A DNA stretch of 23,772 nt from Chrysochromulina tobinii (taxonomy: Eukaryota; Haptophyta; Prymnesiales; Chrysochromulinaceae): the NCBI GenBank assembly GCA_001275005.1, contig JWZX01002743.1, positions 1 to 23,772 on the forward strand. Reading direction: 5' to 3'. The notes beneath the pieces are model-generated. The model saw only the letters and a list, made by a program, of their open reading frames with translations. It was not told the origin of the DNA and ran no database searches. Shown in pieces: positions 1 through 8,381 of the stretch. The translations under genes were made by a program, and so were the position numbers. Position 1 is the first letter of the stretch; each line of letters begins with the position of its first letter.

Positions 1-202
1 CGGCGTGCATGAGTGCACACGCACACACAAAGGACCACAGGTCGAACCAGACCGACCCACAAAGGGGATAGTTCAGCTTCCCACAACAAAATTCACGATT
101 CAACTCTTTGTGCCACACACAACACCCGTACGAGGGCCGCTGTGCGCTTTCCGGTCACAAACCACGTTCGACTTCGAGGACTTGCAACGTGAGAGCGAGT
201 TC

Positions 203-1918
203 ATGCGGGTGCCTGGCACCGATGCCGACTCGGATGCCGGCTCCGACGCGGGCGGCCCAGGTGCCATCAACAACAAGAAGCATTACCGCACGCTCGGCGT
301 TTCGACGACGGCATCCGCGAGCGAGATCAAGCGCGCGTACCACAAGCTGGCGCTGCGCTTCCACCCGGACAAGAACCCGGGCCAGAGCGACCGTTTCAAC
401 GAGATCAACAACGCGTACACCATCCTCTCCGACCCGCGCAAGAAGCAGCTATATGACCAGTTTGGCGAGCAGGGCGTGCAGATCTCGGACATGATGGCGC
501 AGCAGGGGCTGCCGCCGTGGCTGCTCTCGCCGACGGGCCGGTGCGCCGTCTGCAGCTCCATAGTGGGCGTCATCCTCCTCTTCCTCGTGTTGCTGCCGCT
601 CTTCGTTCTCCTGCGCGCCGACGCGACCATCACTTGGGCGTGGGCGATTGTGCTCACGCCCGTGTGGCTGGCTAATCTTGCGTGGGGCGCGGGGCTGCTG
701 CTGCTCGTGTGCAAGCCCCAGCACGAAGAGTCGCGCCACGACTGCCGAGGCGTGCAGGCCGTCTACCGGACAGCCACGTACGCGCTCGTGCTCGCGTCCG
801 AGATCCTGCTCGCGATCAAGCTCGACAACCCCGATCACGCGCCGCTGCCCTTCATTGGCGCGTTAATACCGCTGCTGCTCACGTTCGTGCCCGGTGTGGC
901 CCGAAACCTCTACGCGCTCGTGAAGGGCGTGTACCAGCGCGTGCGCCCGCGCGAGGGCGTTCGACCGCCCACGAACGAGCAGCTCGCGGGGCCCGCGCGC
1001 GCTTGCGCTGGCCGGCTGCTGCTCGCGAGCACGATCACGCTGGCGGCGCTCGTCGAGGATGGCATACTGCACCTCTCGTGGTGGCTCGTGCTGCTTCCCG
1101 GCTGGATGCAGTGCGCACTGCTCGTGCACCAGTGGTATGGCGCGCTCAAGGCACACATGCTCTCGCGCGACGGCACAGAGGAGGAGCGAGCCTCGAAAGC
1201 AGTCGTGCTGGGCCTTGCAGCCTTCGGCGGATCACTCGGTCTCACGTGCTTCCTGCTCCTCTCCTTGCGTGTGGGTGGGCCCGCAGACTACCCGGCGTGG
1301 GTGATCGGCATGCCTGTCTTCGGCCTCCTTGGCCTCATCGTGTGCTGCGGCGCGTGCTGCGCCTGCTGTGCGGCCATGGTGCAGAGCATCAGCAAGCAAA
1401 ACCCTCCGTACGCCGAGGTCCGCACACCGCCCGACGAGGAGGCAGCTGAGGCCGCTCCTCCGCCCACGCCGACCGGCGTGCAGACGCCGGCCCGCGCTGA
1501 TCCCTCCGAGCTGTCGCCGCGACGTCCGGAGACGCGGGCGAGCGACCAAGTGCCCACGGATTGGCCGCCGTCGTCCTCTGAAGGAGGAAGCTATTTCACT
1601 CGACGTGAGAGCCGCACGACGTCGGCGACCGACGTGCACCTCGCCGGCCTAGTCGACCTCACGCAGCAGCTCTCCGAGAGGGTGCCAGGAGAATCTCCCG
1701 AGCCACCTCTCGACGTGGCCTGGGCGGTGCCGCCTTCGCCCGCGATTGGCGGCAGCCCGCAGCCGAGTGCCCGCACGGGCCCCCCGGCAACCACGCCCGC
1801 GACGACGCCCGGCGGAGGGCTCTCTGTTCGTGAGATGCGCAAGGCGCTCTCGGCCCGTGGCATCGCGCACGAGCACTGCCTCGAGAGGGCGGAGCTCGAG
1901 GCCCTTATGCGTTCCTAA
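203..1918 (+). CDS. J-domain protein fused to a TMEM185-like multi-pass membrane region
   Basis: I see a J domain at about residues 25-92 (KKHYRTLG start, HPD at 54-56, YDQFGEQG end). About eight hydrophobic segments follow between residues 116 and 395. A Pro/Ser/Thr-rich cytosolic-type tail comes next, and the last 30 residues ([22 protein letters not shown]) look like a SAP-like helical motif. The hydrophobic block has the [11 protein letters not shown] and [11 protein letters not shown] rhythm of the transmembrane Fragile-X-F/TMEM185 family. J domains stimulate Hsp70 ATPase, so the inferred role is recruiting an Hsp70 to a membrane. [14 protein letters not shown]-like stretch after the last membrane segment is cysteine-rich and could be palmitoylated (inference). 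The frame stays open to the window edge, but its first codon there is GTG. The ATG at 203 is the first in frame and leaves 571 residues. The stop lies inside a short tandem repeat. Confidence 0.85.
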   Translation: MRVPGTDADSDAGSDAGGPGAINNKKHYRTLGVSTTASASEIKRAYHKLALRFHPDKNPGQSDRFNEINNAYTILSDPRKKQLYDQFGEQGVQISDMMAQQGLPPWLLSPTGRCAVCSSIVGVILLFLVLLPLFVLLRADATITWAWAIVLTPVWLANLAWGAGLLLLVCKPQHEESRHDCRGVQAVYRTATYALVLASEILLAIKLDNPDHAPLPFIGALIPLLLTFVPGVARNLYALVKGVYQRVRPREGVRPPTNEQLAGPARACAGRLLLASTITLAALVEDGILHLSWWLVLLPGWMQCALLVHQWYGALKAHMLSRDGTEEERASKAVVLGLAAFGGSLGLTCFLLLSLRVGGPADYPAWVIGMPVFGLLGLIVCCGACCACCAAMVQSISKQNPPYAEVRTPPDEEAAEAAPPPTPTGVQTPARADPSELSPRRPETRASDQVPTDWPPSSSEGGSYFTRRESRTTSATDVHLAGLVDLTQQLSERVPGESPEPPLDVAWAVPPSPAIGGSPQPSARTGPPATTPATTPGGGLSVREMRKALSARGIAHEHCLERAELEALMRS

Positions 1919-1981
1919 TTAGGCTCGAGGCCCTCACGCGTTCCTTTTAGGCCCGAGGCCCATACGCGCTCATGCGTTCAG
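1894..1981 (+). repeat. three degenerate ~29-bp tandem units spanning the stop codon of the J-domain gene
   Basis: Units at 1894-1922, 1923-1950 and 1951-1981 each begin GCTCGAGGCCC or GCCCGAGGCCC and end in a GCGTTCC/GCGTTCA-like segment. The first unit encodes the last residues (LEALMRS) and the stop; the other two are 3' untranslated copies. This looks like local tandem duplication of the gene's own 3' end. Confidence 0.75.
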
Positions 1982-2390
1982 AGCTGCACGCGTAGCAGGA
2001 CGCGTGAGTGGCGGTGGCATGGCCACGCGGCGGATGCGCGATGCGTTGCGAGCGCCGACGTGCGAGTCGCGCCCGCACCGGCCACCGAACAGCTTTCCGT
2101 CTCCATCGTGTATCGAGCTGATGCCTTGATGGCACGCGGCGAGATGCTCACGGCTCTTGGCACTGTGTCGCGAGCGGCTCGCGACTCCGGCTTCATTGCG
2201 CATATTTTGGCTATCATCTAAAAGATCATCTATTCGATTACCTGGAGGCGGCTGGCGGGCTACCAATTATGTGAGTATTGGAGAATTTACTTCAAATTCC
2301 TGCCAGAAACGTGTATGTGCCGCCACCGACCCTGCAGCCAGGCGAGGGTTGTTAACGTCACCCCTGAGTCACCGCGGCGGTTACGCAACG
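1982..2390. other. intergenic gap between two convergent genes
   Basis: This stretch holds the 3' flanks of the J-domain gene and of the minus-strand UFM1 protease. Open frames here are short, lack recognisable motifs and differ in composition from neighbouring genes. I see no RNA gene, transposon end or strong hairpin. Confidence 0.5.
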
Positions 2391-3119
2391 TTACCGATAC
2401 TCAACACCTTGATCGACAACTTCGATTTTCCAATCCTCGCCATTGAAAGGAGAGCCAAGCTGGTCGTCATCGCCGATCGTCCTCGGCACCAGCGCTGAAG
2501 TCGAGCCCTTCGGCAGTGGTCGTGGCAATGCCAAGTTGTAAAAGGACGATGCGCGCAGGACATGAAGCGGCTTCCATGCAGCAAAGCCACTGTGTTGCAG
2601 TGCCTCGTAGTCACCGTCGTGAGCATCGCGACCTTCGTAGTGCGGATCGAGGATGAGCAGGCACGCGCGTTGATGTTCGCCTCCCAGGCGTACGCCGACG
2701 ACCGTCTTGCTGTAGACATCACCACCACCGCCGACCATGATTGGCCCACCGCCGTCGTCAAAGTGCGCCGCGAGCTTTGGCAGAATCGACTCAAGCTCCG
2801 CACCGCTGGAGAGAGGCAAAACCTCCACCACGGCACCGTACAACACGTCAAGAATGACTACTGCGTCGGGCACCCCTATCCAATCGCTGCCGTCACTGCC
2901 AAGCACTTTCTGCAGCTCAGGTATGGCCGGAGGCCTATTTGCGGGTGCAAGCCACGTGAGGATGGATTGCACTGTGCGATAGCCGCAGCCCCATCCCACA
3001 TCATTGAAGCCGTCACAGCAGTAGTGGCAGTAGCGAAATGTGCCACGCACGAGGTGGTCTGACTGACTTTGCGAAGCTCCTCCAGCGAAGCTTTCGGCCG
3101 ACACGAGTGGTGGCAGCAT
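2391..3119 (-). CDS. UFM1-specific cysteine protease (UFSP1/UFSP2 catalytic domain)
   Basis: The 242-residue product carries the hallmark peptidase C78 motifs. They are DGFNDVGWGCGYRTVQS with the nucleophile Cys45, a WIG motif at 80-82, a glycine-rich GGGGD loop near 130-134, and ILDPHY with catalytic Asp158 and His160. A FYNLALP motif near 193-199 matches the end of the family core. These enzymes mature the UFM1 precursor and remove UFM1 from substrates. The length is near UFSP1 and lacks the long N-terminal extension of UFSP2. The frame is open upstream to 3182, but that first codon is TTG; ATG at 3119 is the first in frame. A 37-residue tail after LALPRPLP has no recognised motif. The 5' end lies 77 bp from the target duplication of the transposon copy at 3207-4181, so its leader or promoter probably includes element sequence (inference). 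Confidence 0.9.
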   Translation of the reverse strand: MLPPLVSAESFAGGASQSQSDHLVRGTFRYCHYCCDGFNDVGWGCGYRTVQSILTWLAPANRPPAIPELQKVLGSDGSDWIGVPDAVVILDVLYGAVVEVLPLSSGAELESILPKLAAHFDDGGGPIMVGGGGDVYSKTVVGVRLGGEHQRACLLILDPHYEGRDAHDGDYEALQHSGFAAWKPLHVLRASSFYNLALPRPLPKGSTSALVPRTIGDDDQLGSPFNGEDWKIEVVDQGVEYR

Positions 3120-3195
3120 CGGCGGTCGGTTCGGCCTCGACGGCCGACGGCGTTCCGGAAGTCGATGAAGGCGACGTGTCAAGCCAAGTCAAGTC

Positions 3196-3206
3196 AAGTC
3201 AAACTT
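3196..3206 (+). repeat. left target-site duplication of element copy A
   Basis: The 11-bp word AAGTCAAACTT occurs here and again at 4182-4192, immediately outside the pentanucleotide ends of the element. The left flank is itself a short (AAGTC)n run, so the exact boundary is uncertain by 1-2 bp. Confidence 0.7.
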
Positions 3207-4181
3207 AGTTCAGTTCAGTTCAGTTCAAATGGCGTCCCACGCCGTCCCTCTCTTCCTGACCCCTCCGGCGCAAGCGATCGGGAGGGCACGGCGCGGCGCA
3301 ACTGACATGGCTGGACGAGCGGTGCTGACATGGTCTGGTTACCCCAGTGCCGCGCGTCGAGCGCGCGCGGCCCGCCTCTGACGAGTTTGGGCGTTTTGGC
3401 GTTTGGACTAGACATGGCCGTCAAGGCGGCAATGGCGGCTGGCGCAGCAGCGGCAAGGGCGCTCGAGGGCGTTACTGAGTGCGCGCCACACCCTGACCAC
3501 GCACCATCTCACGCATGCGTGTGCGCGCGCGATACAGGTGCCAGCTGCAACATGCCATGGGTGCAGCAACGAAGGTGCTTGCGCAGGACGCTGAGAGAGT
3601 GTAGCAGAGAGAGGCCGGACGGCGACGGCGCGGGCGGCGGCAGCAGCGTGCAGCGAGGCCGGACGAGTGCTCGTCGCGGCATCGCGAAAAGGGAGTGCAA
3701 GCGCAGCAGGCAGAAGAACAAGGGTCAGCGGCAGCGAGGGCTAGGTTTGATCGACGACCGGCGGCGGATGAGGCGAGCGGGAGCTGAGCGGACTGGCGCG
3801 AAGGAAAGGGTTCCGGTTTCCGTGTCGGCAACGACTACTGGGAAGGGCCCTCTCCCTTGCGCTGGTCATCTCGGTGAGCGTGACGCTGCGCCGACCGGCC
3901 TCGAGTTCCCCGGTCGAGGCGCCTATGTCTCCCTCTTTCTCTCCCCCAATCCCCCTCTCTCTATCTATTCTCGTCGATCTCTAGCTGTACTCTGAGGGCA
4001 CGCAGGCTAGCACCCTGTGGCGTGTCTCCTCCTGGTCTCCTTCCCGCTCGTGCTCCTTCCGTTGTGTTCCATCATCTCCGTCGACTCTCACCCCCACTGC
4101 TAGCCTCGAGAGCACATTCGATAGGCTTCCTTTAGGTTGTCTGTTGTTTACGAAGTAACTGAACTGAACTGAACTGAACTG
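3207..4181 (+). mobile_element. non-autonomous terminal-inverted-repeat element, copy A (Mutator-like TSD size)
   Basis: The copy is about 975 bp. It starts AGTTCAGTTCAGTTCAG and ends in the inverse (CTGAA)n run, so the termini are short inverted repeats of a pentanucleotide. It is flanked by an 11-bp target duplication. Its interior is nearly the reverse complement of 4455-5447, clearly homologous over the whole length with scattered substitutions and small indels (identity not computed). Open frames differ between the two copies, so it has no conserved coding capacity. A 9-11 bp duplication is typical of Mutator-like elements; superfamily assignment is inference, since no transposase is present. 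Confidence 0.8.
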
Positions 4182-4192
4182 AAGTCAAACTT
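4182..4192 (+). repeat. right target-site duplication of element copy A
   Basis: This is the second AAGTCAAACTT, matching 3196-3206. The uninterrupted target would have read GTCAAACTTGAC, an imperfect GTCA...TGAC palindrome. Confidence 0.7.
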
Positions 4193-4444
4193 GACTTGAC
4201 GACGTAAGGGCTCAAAACCACGCTTACTCCCCAGTAATTGAGTTTTTCAGGAGACCGAGGGCCCAGCGGAGCCGTCCATCCGAGAAACTATGAGTGGCGG
4301 CTGGCGGGCGGTGTGCTCGGGCGTGTGGCCGCGAAGTAACCACATGGAAGTACTACACATGTAGCGTAACTCGATTGACTGATAGTCCGCGAGGTCGGTT
4401 ACAGAAATCGGTGCGCTACCGATGCTCTGCGTGGGAAAAGTCTC
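4193..4444. other. unique spacer between the two inverted elements
   Basis: These 252 bp of non-element DNA presumably come from the original intergenic region between the UFM1 protease and the prenyltransferase gene. I see no open frame, RNA gene or clear promoter motif. Confidence 0.45.
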
Positions 4445-4454
4445 GTCATTGACG
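4445..4454 (+). repeat. left target-site duplication of element copy B
   Basis: The 10-bp word GTCATTGACG occurs here and at 5448-5457, directly outside the repeat ends. Its core GTCA-T-TGAC is palindromic. Confidence 0.75.
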
Positions 4455-5447
4455 GTTCAGTTCAGTTCAGTTACTTCGTAATCAACAGACAACCTAACGG
4501 AAGCCCATCGAATGTGCTCTCTAAGCTAGCAGTGGGGGTGAGAGTCGTCGGAGATGGTGAGACACAACGGAAAGAGCACGAACGGGAAGGAGACCAGGAG
4601 GAGACACGCCACAGGGTGCTAGCCTGCGTGCCCTCGAGTACGAGTAGAGATCGAAGAGAATAGATAGAGAGGGGGGATTGGGGAAGAGAAAGAGGGAAGC
4701 ATTGGTGCCTGCTCGACCGAGGAGCTCGAGGCCGGCCGGCGCTGCGTCACGCTCGTCGAGATGACCAGCGCGAGTGAGAGGGCCCGTACTGCAGCGCAAT
4801 GAAGGCGCAGTCCGATAACCCTCTCCCTCACGCTGTTCAGAGCTCAACTCCCGCTCGCGTCATCCGCCGCCAGTCGTCGGTCAAACCTAGCCATCGCCTG
4901 CCGCTGACCCCTGTTCTTCTGCCTGCTGCGCTTGCACTTCTTCTTCGCGATGCCGCGACGAGCACTCGTCCGGCCTCGCTGCTGCCACCGCCCGCGCCGT
5001 CGCCGTCCGGCCTCTCTCTGCTGTTCTCTCTCAGCGTCCTTCGCAAGCACCTTCGCTGCTGCACCCATGGCATGTTGCAAGCACCTGTGTGTCGCGCGCG
5101 CACGCGTGCGTGAGATGGTGCGTGGGCAGGGTGTGGCGCGCACTCAGTAACGCCCTCGAACGCCCTTGCCGCCGCTGCGCCAGCCGCCCTTGCCGCCTTG
5201 ACGGCCCTAGTCTAACCCAAAACGCCAGAACGCCAAGAACTCGTCAGAGGCGGACCGCCCACGCTCGACGCGCGGCACTGTCGGTAACTAGACCATGCCA
5301 ACACCGTTCGTCCAGCCATGCCAGTTGCGCCGCGCTGTGCCCTCCCAATCGCTTGCGCCAGAGGGGTCAGGAAGAGAGGAACGACGAGGGACGCCATTTG
5401 AACTGAACTGAACTGAACTGAACAACTGAACTGAACTGAACTGAACT
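4455..5447 (-). mobile_element. non-autonomous terminal-inverted-repeat element, copy B, inverted relative to copy A
   Basis: The copy is about 993 bp and begins GTTCAGTTCAG, followed by ACTTCGTAATCAACAGACAA. That is the reverse complement of copy A's right end, TTGTCTGTTGTTTACGAAGT. Its right end is a longer (AACTG)n array interrupted once by AAC at 5421-5423. It is flanked by GTCATTGACG on both sides. Different target duplications on the two copies mean two independent insertions, not an inverted segmental duplication. It ends 133 bp before the start codon of the prenyltransferase gene. Confidence 0.8.
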
Positions 5448-5457
5448 GTCATTGACG
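5448..5457 (+). repeat. right target-site duplication of element copy B
   Basis: This is the second GTCATTGACG, matching 4445-4454, at the end of the (AACTG)n run. Confidence 0.75.
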
Positions 5458-5514
5458 AAATTGTTTGTGCCCGAAGTTGAGCCCGCGTCGTGCTGGTTGA
5501 CCCTCAGGTTGACC

Positions 5515-5634
5515 GGCGGCGAGCCACCCAGGCCACCTTGGCTCCACCACGCCGCACACGCCACGTATTAGGGCGGCGGCATGCCACCCAGGCCACCTTG
5601 GCTCCACCACGCCGCACACGCCAAGTATTTCCTC
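5515..5634 (+). repeat. two 60-bp tandem units across the prenyltransferase start codon
   Basis: The segments at 5515-5574 and 5575-5634 both start GGCGGC and are almost identical. The second unit holds the ATG (5581) and codes for the start of the protein. The first unit has GAG in place of ATG. Its matching reading frame ends in TAG at 5569-5571, where the downstream unit continues as TTC. The upstream unit is therefore non-coding in this frame. Confidence 0.85.
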
Positions 5635-6861
5635 AAGCTGCTCGAAACGCTGCCCGAACCGTACTCGTCGCTCGACACCAACCGGCTCACCGTCGCATAC
5701 TTCTGCATCTCGGGCCTCGACATCCTCGGAGCGCTCGACCAGGTCAACGCGACTGCCGTGATAAATTGGGTGTACGCGCAGCAGCTACGCGTGCCGCCGG
5801 ACGCTCCCGCCGACTGGACGGGCGGCTTTCGCGGCGCGGGTTACCTCGGCTGCCCGTTTGCGGGCGCCGCAGGCGCTGCACCCAGCTCCGCCTTCGACAC
5901 AGGCCACCTCGCCATGACGTATACGGCGTTGGCCATCCTCACCATCCTCGGTGACGACCTGAGTCGTGTCGACCGCGCGGCCACGCTGCGCCACGTGCGC
6001 GGGCTGCAGCAGCCTGACGGCTCCTTTTGCGCCTACACAGGCGGCGAGAGCGACATGCGCTTCGTCTACTGTGCCGCGGCGATCTGCACCTTCCTTCGCG
6101 ACAGCGAGTGGCGCGGCATGGATGCTGAGGCCGCGACTGCATATGTACTCTCTTCGCAATCGTACGACGGTGCGATCGGGCTCGGGCCTGGCGCCGAGTC
6201 GCATGGCGGCTCAATGTTTACCGGCCTATCGGCCCTAGCTCTGCTCGGCACGCTCGGCCGGTTGCACCGGCGCGAGGCAATCGTCCAGTGGTGCCTCGGC
6301 CGGCAGGTGAGTCGCTCGGAGATGCCGGGCGGCTTCCCGCCTGGCGGCGGCTTCCAGGGACGGCCCAACAAGGACGAGGACACCTGCTACTCCTTTTGGA
6401 TCGGAGCGACGCTCACCATCCTCGGTGCTGGCCACCTGAGTGACGCAGACGCGCTCTGCGGCTTTGCCCAGTGCTGCCAGGCCGCCAAGGGCGGCGTGAG
6501 CAAGGCCATCGGCGCGCACCCGGACGTGCTGCACTCGTACTTTGCCATCGCCGGCCTCGCGCTCGTTGGCGCCGACGGGCTGCGCCCTCTCGACGCTCGG
6601 CTCGGCCTTACGCTACGTGCCCGCCAGGCTTCCGGAATACAGGTCACGACCGACGCGGACGCAGCGGCGCTCGAAGCGACGATCGCCGCGCTCGGCCTCG
6701 GCGGCGCCATAGCCTGCGAGGCTCCAGAGGACGATCGTGAGCGACCGATGGAGCTCAGCACGAGCACACGCGCGCTTCCTTCCTTTATACATTCCAACAT
6801 CGCGACGAAGGTCGAGTATGAGCAGTGGGTGAGGTCCGAGAGGACGACCAGGACGCAGTAG
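5581..6861 (+). CDS. PGGT1B: protein geranylgeranyltransferase type I, beta subunit
   Basis: The 426-residue product matches the GGTase-I beta chain along almost its whole length. Recognised stretches are SSLDTNRLTVAYFCISGLD (29-47), GFRGAGYLGCPF (82-93), DTGHLAMTYTALAIL (106-120), LQQPDGSFCA (142-151), DMRFVYCAAAIC (158-169), ESHGGSMFTGLSALAL (206-221), GGFQGRPNK..DTCYSFWIG (256-275) and AHPDVLHSYFAIAGLAL (312-328). The predicted zinc ligands are Asp267, Cys269 and His318. With the shared alpha subunit the enzyme attaches geranylgeranyl to CaaX proteins such as Rho and Rac GTPases. The domain is an alpha-alpha barrel of prenyltransferase repeats. The reading frame has no intron. The last 75 residues are not conserved. 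The start codon lies in a 60-bp duplication just downstream of a transposon. Confidence 0.93.
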   Translation: MPPRPPWLHHAAHAKYFLKLLETLPEPYSSLDTNRLTVAYFCISGLDILGALDQVNATAVINWVYAQQLRVPPDAPADWTGGFRGAGYLGCPFAGAAGAAPSSAFDTGHLAMTYTALAILTILGDDLSRVDRAATLRHVRGLQQPDGSFCAYTGGESDMRFVYCAAAICTFLRDSEWRGMDAEAATAYVLSSQSYDGAIGLGPGAESHGGSMFTGLSALALLGTLGRLHRREAIVQWCLGRQVSRSEMPGGFPPGGGFQGRPNKDEDTCYSFWIGATLTILGAGHLSDADALCGFAQCCQAAKGGVSKAIGAHPDVLHSYFAIAGLALVGADGLRPLDARLGLTLRARQASGIQVTTDADAAALEATIAALGLGGAIACEAPEDDRERPMELSTSTRALPSFIHSNIATKVEYEQWVRSERTTRTQ

Positions 6862-7010
6862 CCAGTTATTTGAGTCGATGCGTCGTTTGTGTGACGAACT
6901 GACGAAACTCTTTCCGAAGGCAAAGTAACGGGGGTTCCGCTCGCGTCGCGGCCGTCAAGACAGAAGACTCCCCTGACTCCTTGCCTCTCGGGACCCGCCA
7001 AGCGTCCACG

Positions 7011-7998
7011 ATGCTCTTTTATTTCATCATGGGCGCACCAGCGCCAATAGCACAGGCGCCGATCATCGGCGGTTACGGCGATTTTATCTTCCAGTACGAG
7101 CCGTCGCGCCTGGCCATGCCGGCTGGCACCTCGCTCAACAACGCACACGGCCTCGTCGTTGACCCGCTGACAAACGAAATCATCCTCACCTATGAGCCTA
7201 ACCACGACTCCGACACGCACTGCATGGTTCGCTTTAAGCCCGATGGCACAGGTGGCGTCACGATTGGCGACGGCACGGGACTGTGCGAGGGCACGCCCCA
7301 CGGCCTCCGTCTGTCTGCAGAGGGCTCCGACCTCTACCTCTACCACGCAAACAACGACGCCACGCTGCACAAGACGACGCTCGATGGCAAGCTGCTGTGG
7401 ACCGTCAAGGGCGCGCCAACTGCTGACCCGGCCTTTCAGCCCAATAAACCGACGTGGTTTGCAGCGCCGCCCGGGCTCCAAGTTTGTGTACATGGCCGAC
7501 GGCTACGGCTCTAACTACGTGCACTCCTACACACATGATGGCGTGTACGCCAATTACTCATTCGGTGGCCGCGGCACCGACCTCGGCAAGTTCCAGACGT
7601 GCCACTGCATCAACTACGACGCGCGCGTGGGCAAGATCATCGTGACGGACCGCGAGAATCATCGACACCAGTACTTTGATCTGAACCCGACGGGCGGGCC
7701 GCAGCTCACGTACTCGAGCGTCTTCACCACGCCGGGGCTGGATCGGCCCTGCACGCACCACGTCGCGCCTGACGGCGTGCATGCGGTCGTGCCGGCGCTC
7801 GAAGGCCCGGTGGGCATCCTTGACGGTACCAACGCGCTTGTCTCGCTGGTCAACGTGAGCGGGCTGCTCGGCGACCAGGGGCACCTGCACCCTCACGATG
7901 CGATCATGCTGCCGAGCGGCGATCTTGTGGTCGCCACGTGGGCGCCGGGCCGTCTCTCCTATTGGCGCAAGCTGCCCAAAGAGCAGGCCAAGGCGTGA
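7011..7998 (+). CDS. NHL-type beta-propeller protein, reading frame broken by a +1 shift
   Basis: Two frames together make one conserved protein. The first (from ATG 7011) contains NAHGLVVDPLTNEI, GLCEGTPHGLRL, LYLYHANNDATLHKTTLDG and NKPTWFAAPPG. The second continues SKFVYMADGYGSNYVHSYT, INYDARVGKIIVTDRENHR, HPHDAIMLPSGDLVV and ATWAPGRLSYW. The switch falls at 7465-7475, in GCCGCCCGGG. Removing one base there gives one open frame of about 328 residues, with the family-typical PPGSKFVYMADGYG junction. The repeats (HG-VVDP, DGYG-NYVHSY, DRENHR-QYFD) are those of NHL six-bladed propellers, most familiar from bacterial proteins of unknown function. The first 16 residues are weakly signal-like. 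The shift could be a sequencing indel or a true lesion. Substrate and role are unknown. Confidence 0.75.
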
Positions 7999-8381
7999 AG
8001 TGACGGAGCGCGTGCGGCCCGCACGGCATTCTTCACCGTTCGCGGGAGGCGCCGCGCGGATCAATGGGGAAACTTGATCAGGCCATGTCAGGGGCGTGTT
8101 TGCTGTCTCAGGGCGTGCACCGCAGCTCATAGTATATAATCCCGATCTCAAATCAACTCTATTCCACACAAACTACGGGACGTCGGGACCATGGGTTCGC
8201 GGACCCGGGGTTTGGCGACTCTGAACCGCGTGTCTGTGAGCGAGGTATATGCGTTCCTCATCACGAGCATGATGATGATGCGATTTGTGTGAACGTTTGC
8301 GAGGTGTTGTACTGAATGCATTTCGTCAGTCATACCCGGTACCGGAATCGGCACCTCCGAATACTCTCACACACGCAGACG
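7999..8381. other. intergenic and leader region before the esterase gene
   Basis: It contains the TATA-like element at 8133-8140 and an upstream in-frame ATG at 8316. Using that ATG would add 22 basic residues before the hydrophobic signal peptide. I prefer the ATG at 8382, because it puts the signal peptide at the N terminus. No other feature is supported. Confidence 0.4.
8133..8140 (+). promoter_or_regulatory. TATA-like element
   Basis: TATATAAT stands out in otherwise GC-rich DNA, 242 bp upstream of the chosen esterase ATG. Role as a core promoter is inferred only from sequence and position. Confidence 0.3.

Noticed and set aside
3330-3995. 221-residue open frame inside transposon copy A
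   Set aside because: The matching frame is broken in copy B, there is no transposase motif and the composition is low-complexity.
6307-6357. GTGAGT...TTCCAG inside the GGTase-I beta gene as a possible 51-bp intron
   Set aside because: It is in frame and the 3' part encodes GGFQGR, which is conserved in the family, so it reads as coding sequence.
7495-7515. Programmed frameshift at the CTC-TAA stop in the NHL gene
   Set aside because: The conserved frame is already in use 40 bp upstream, so the shift must happen near 7470, not at this stop.
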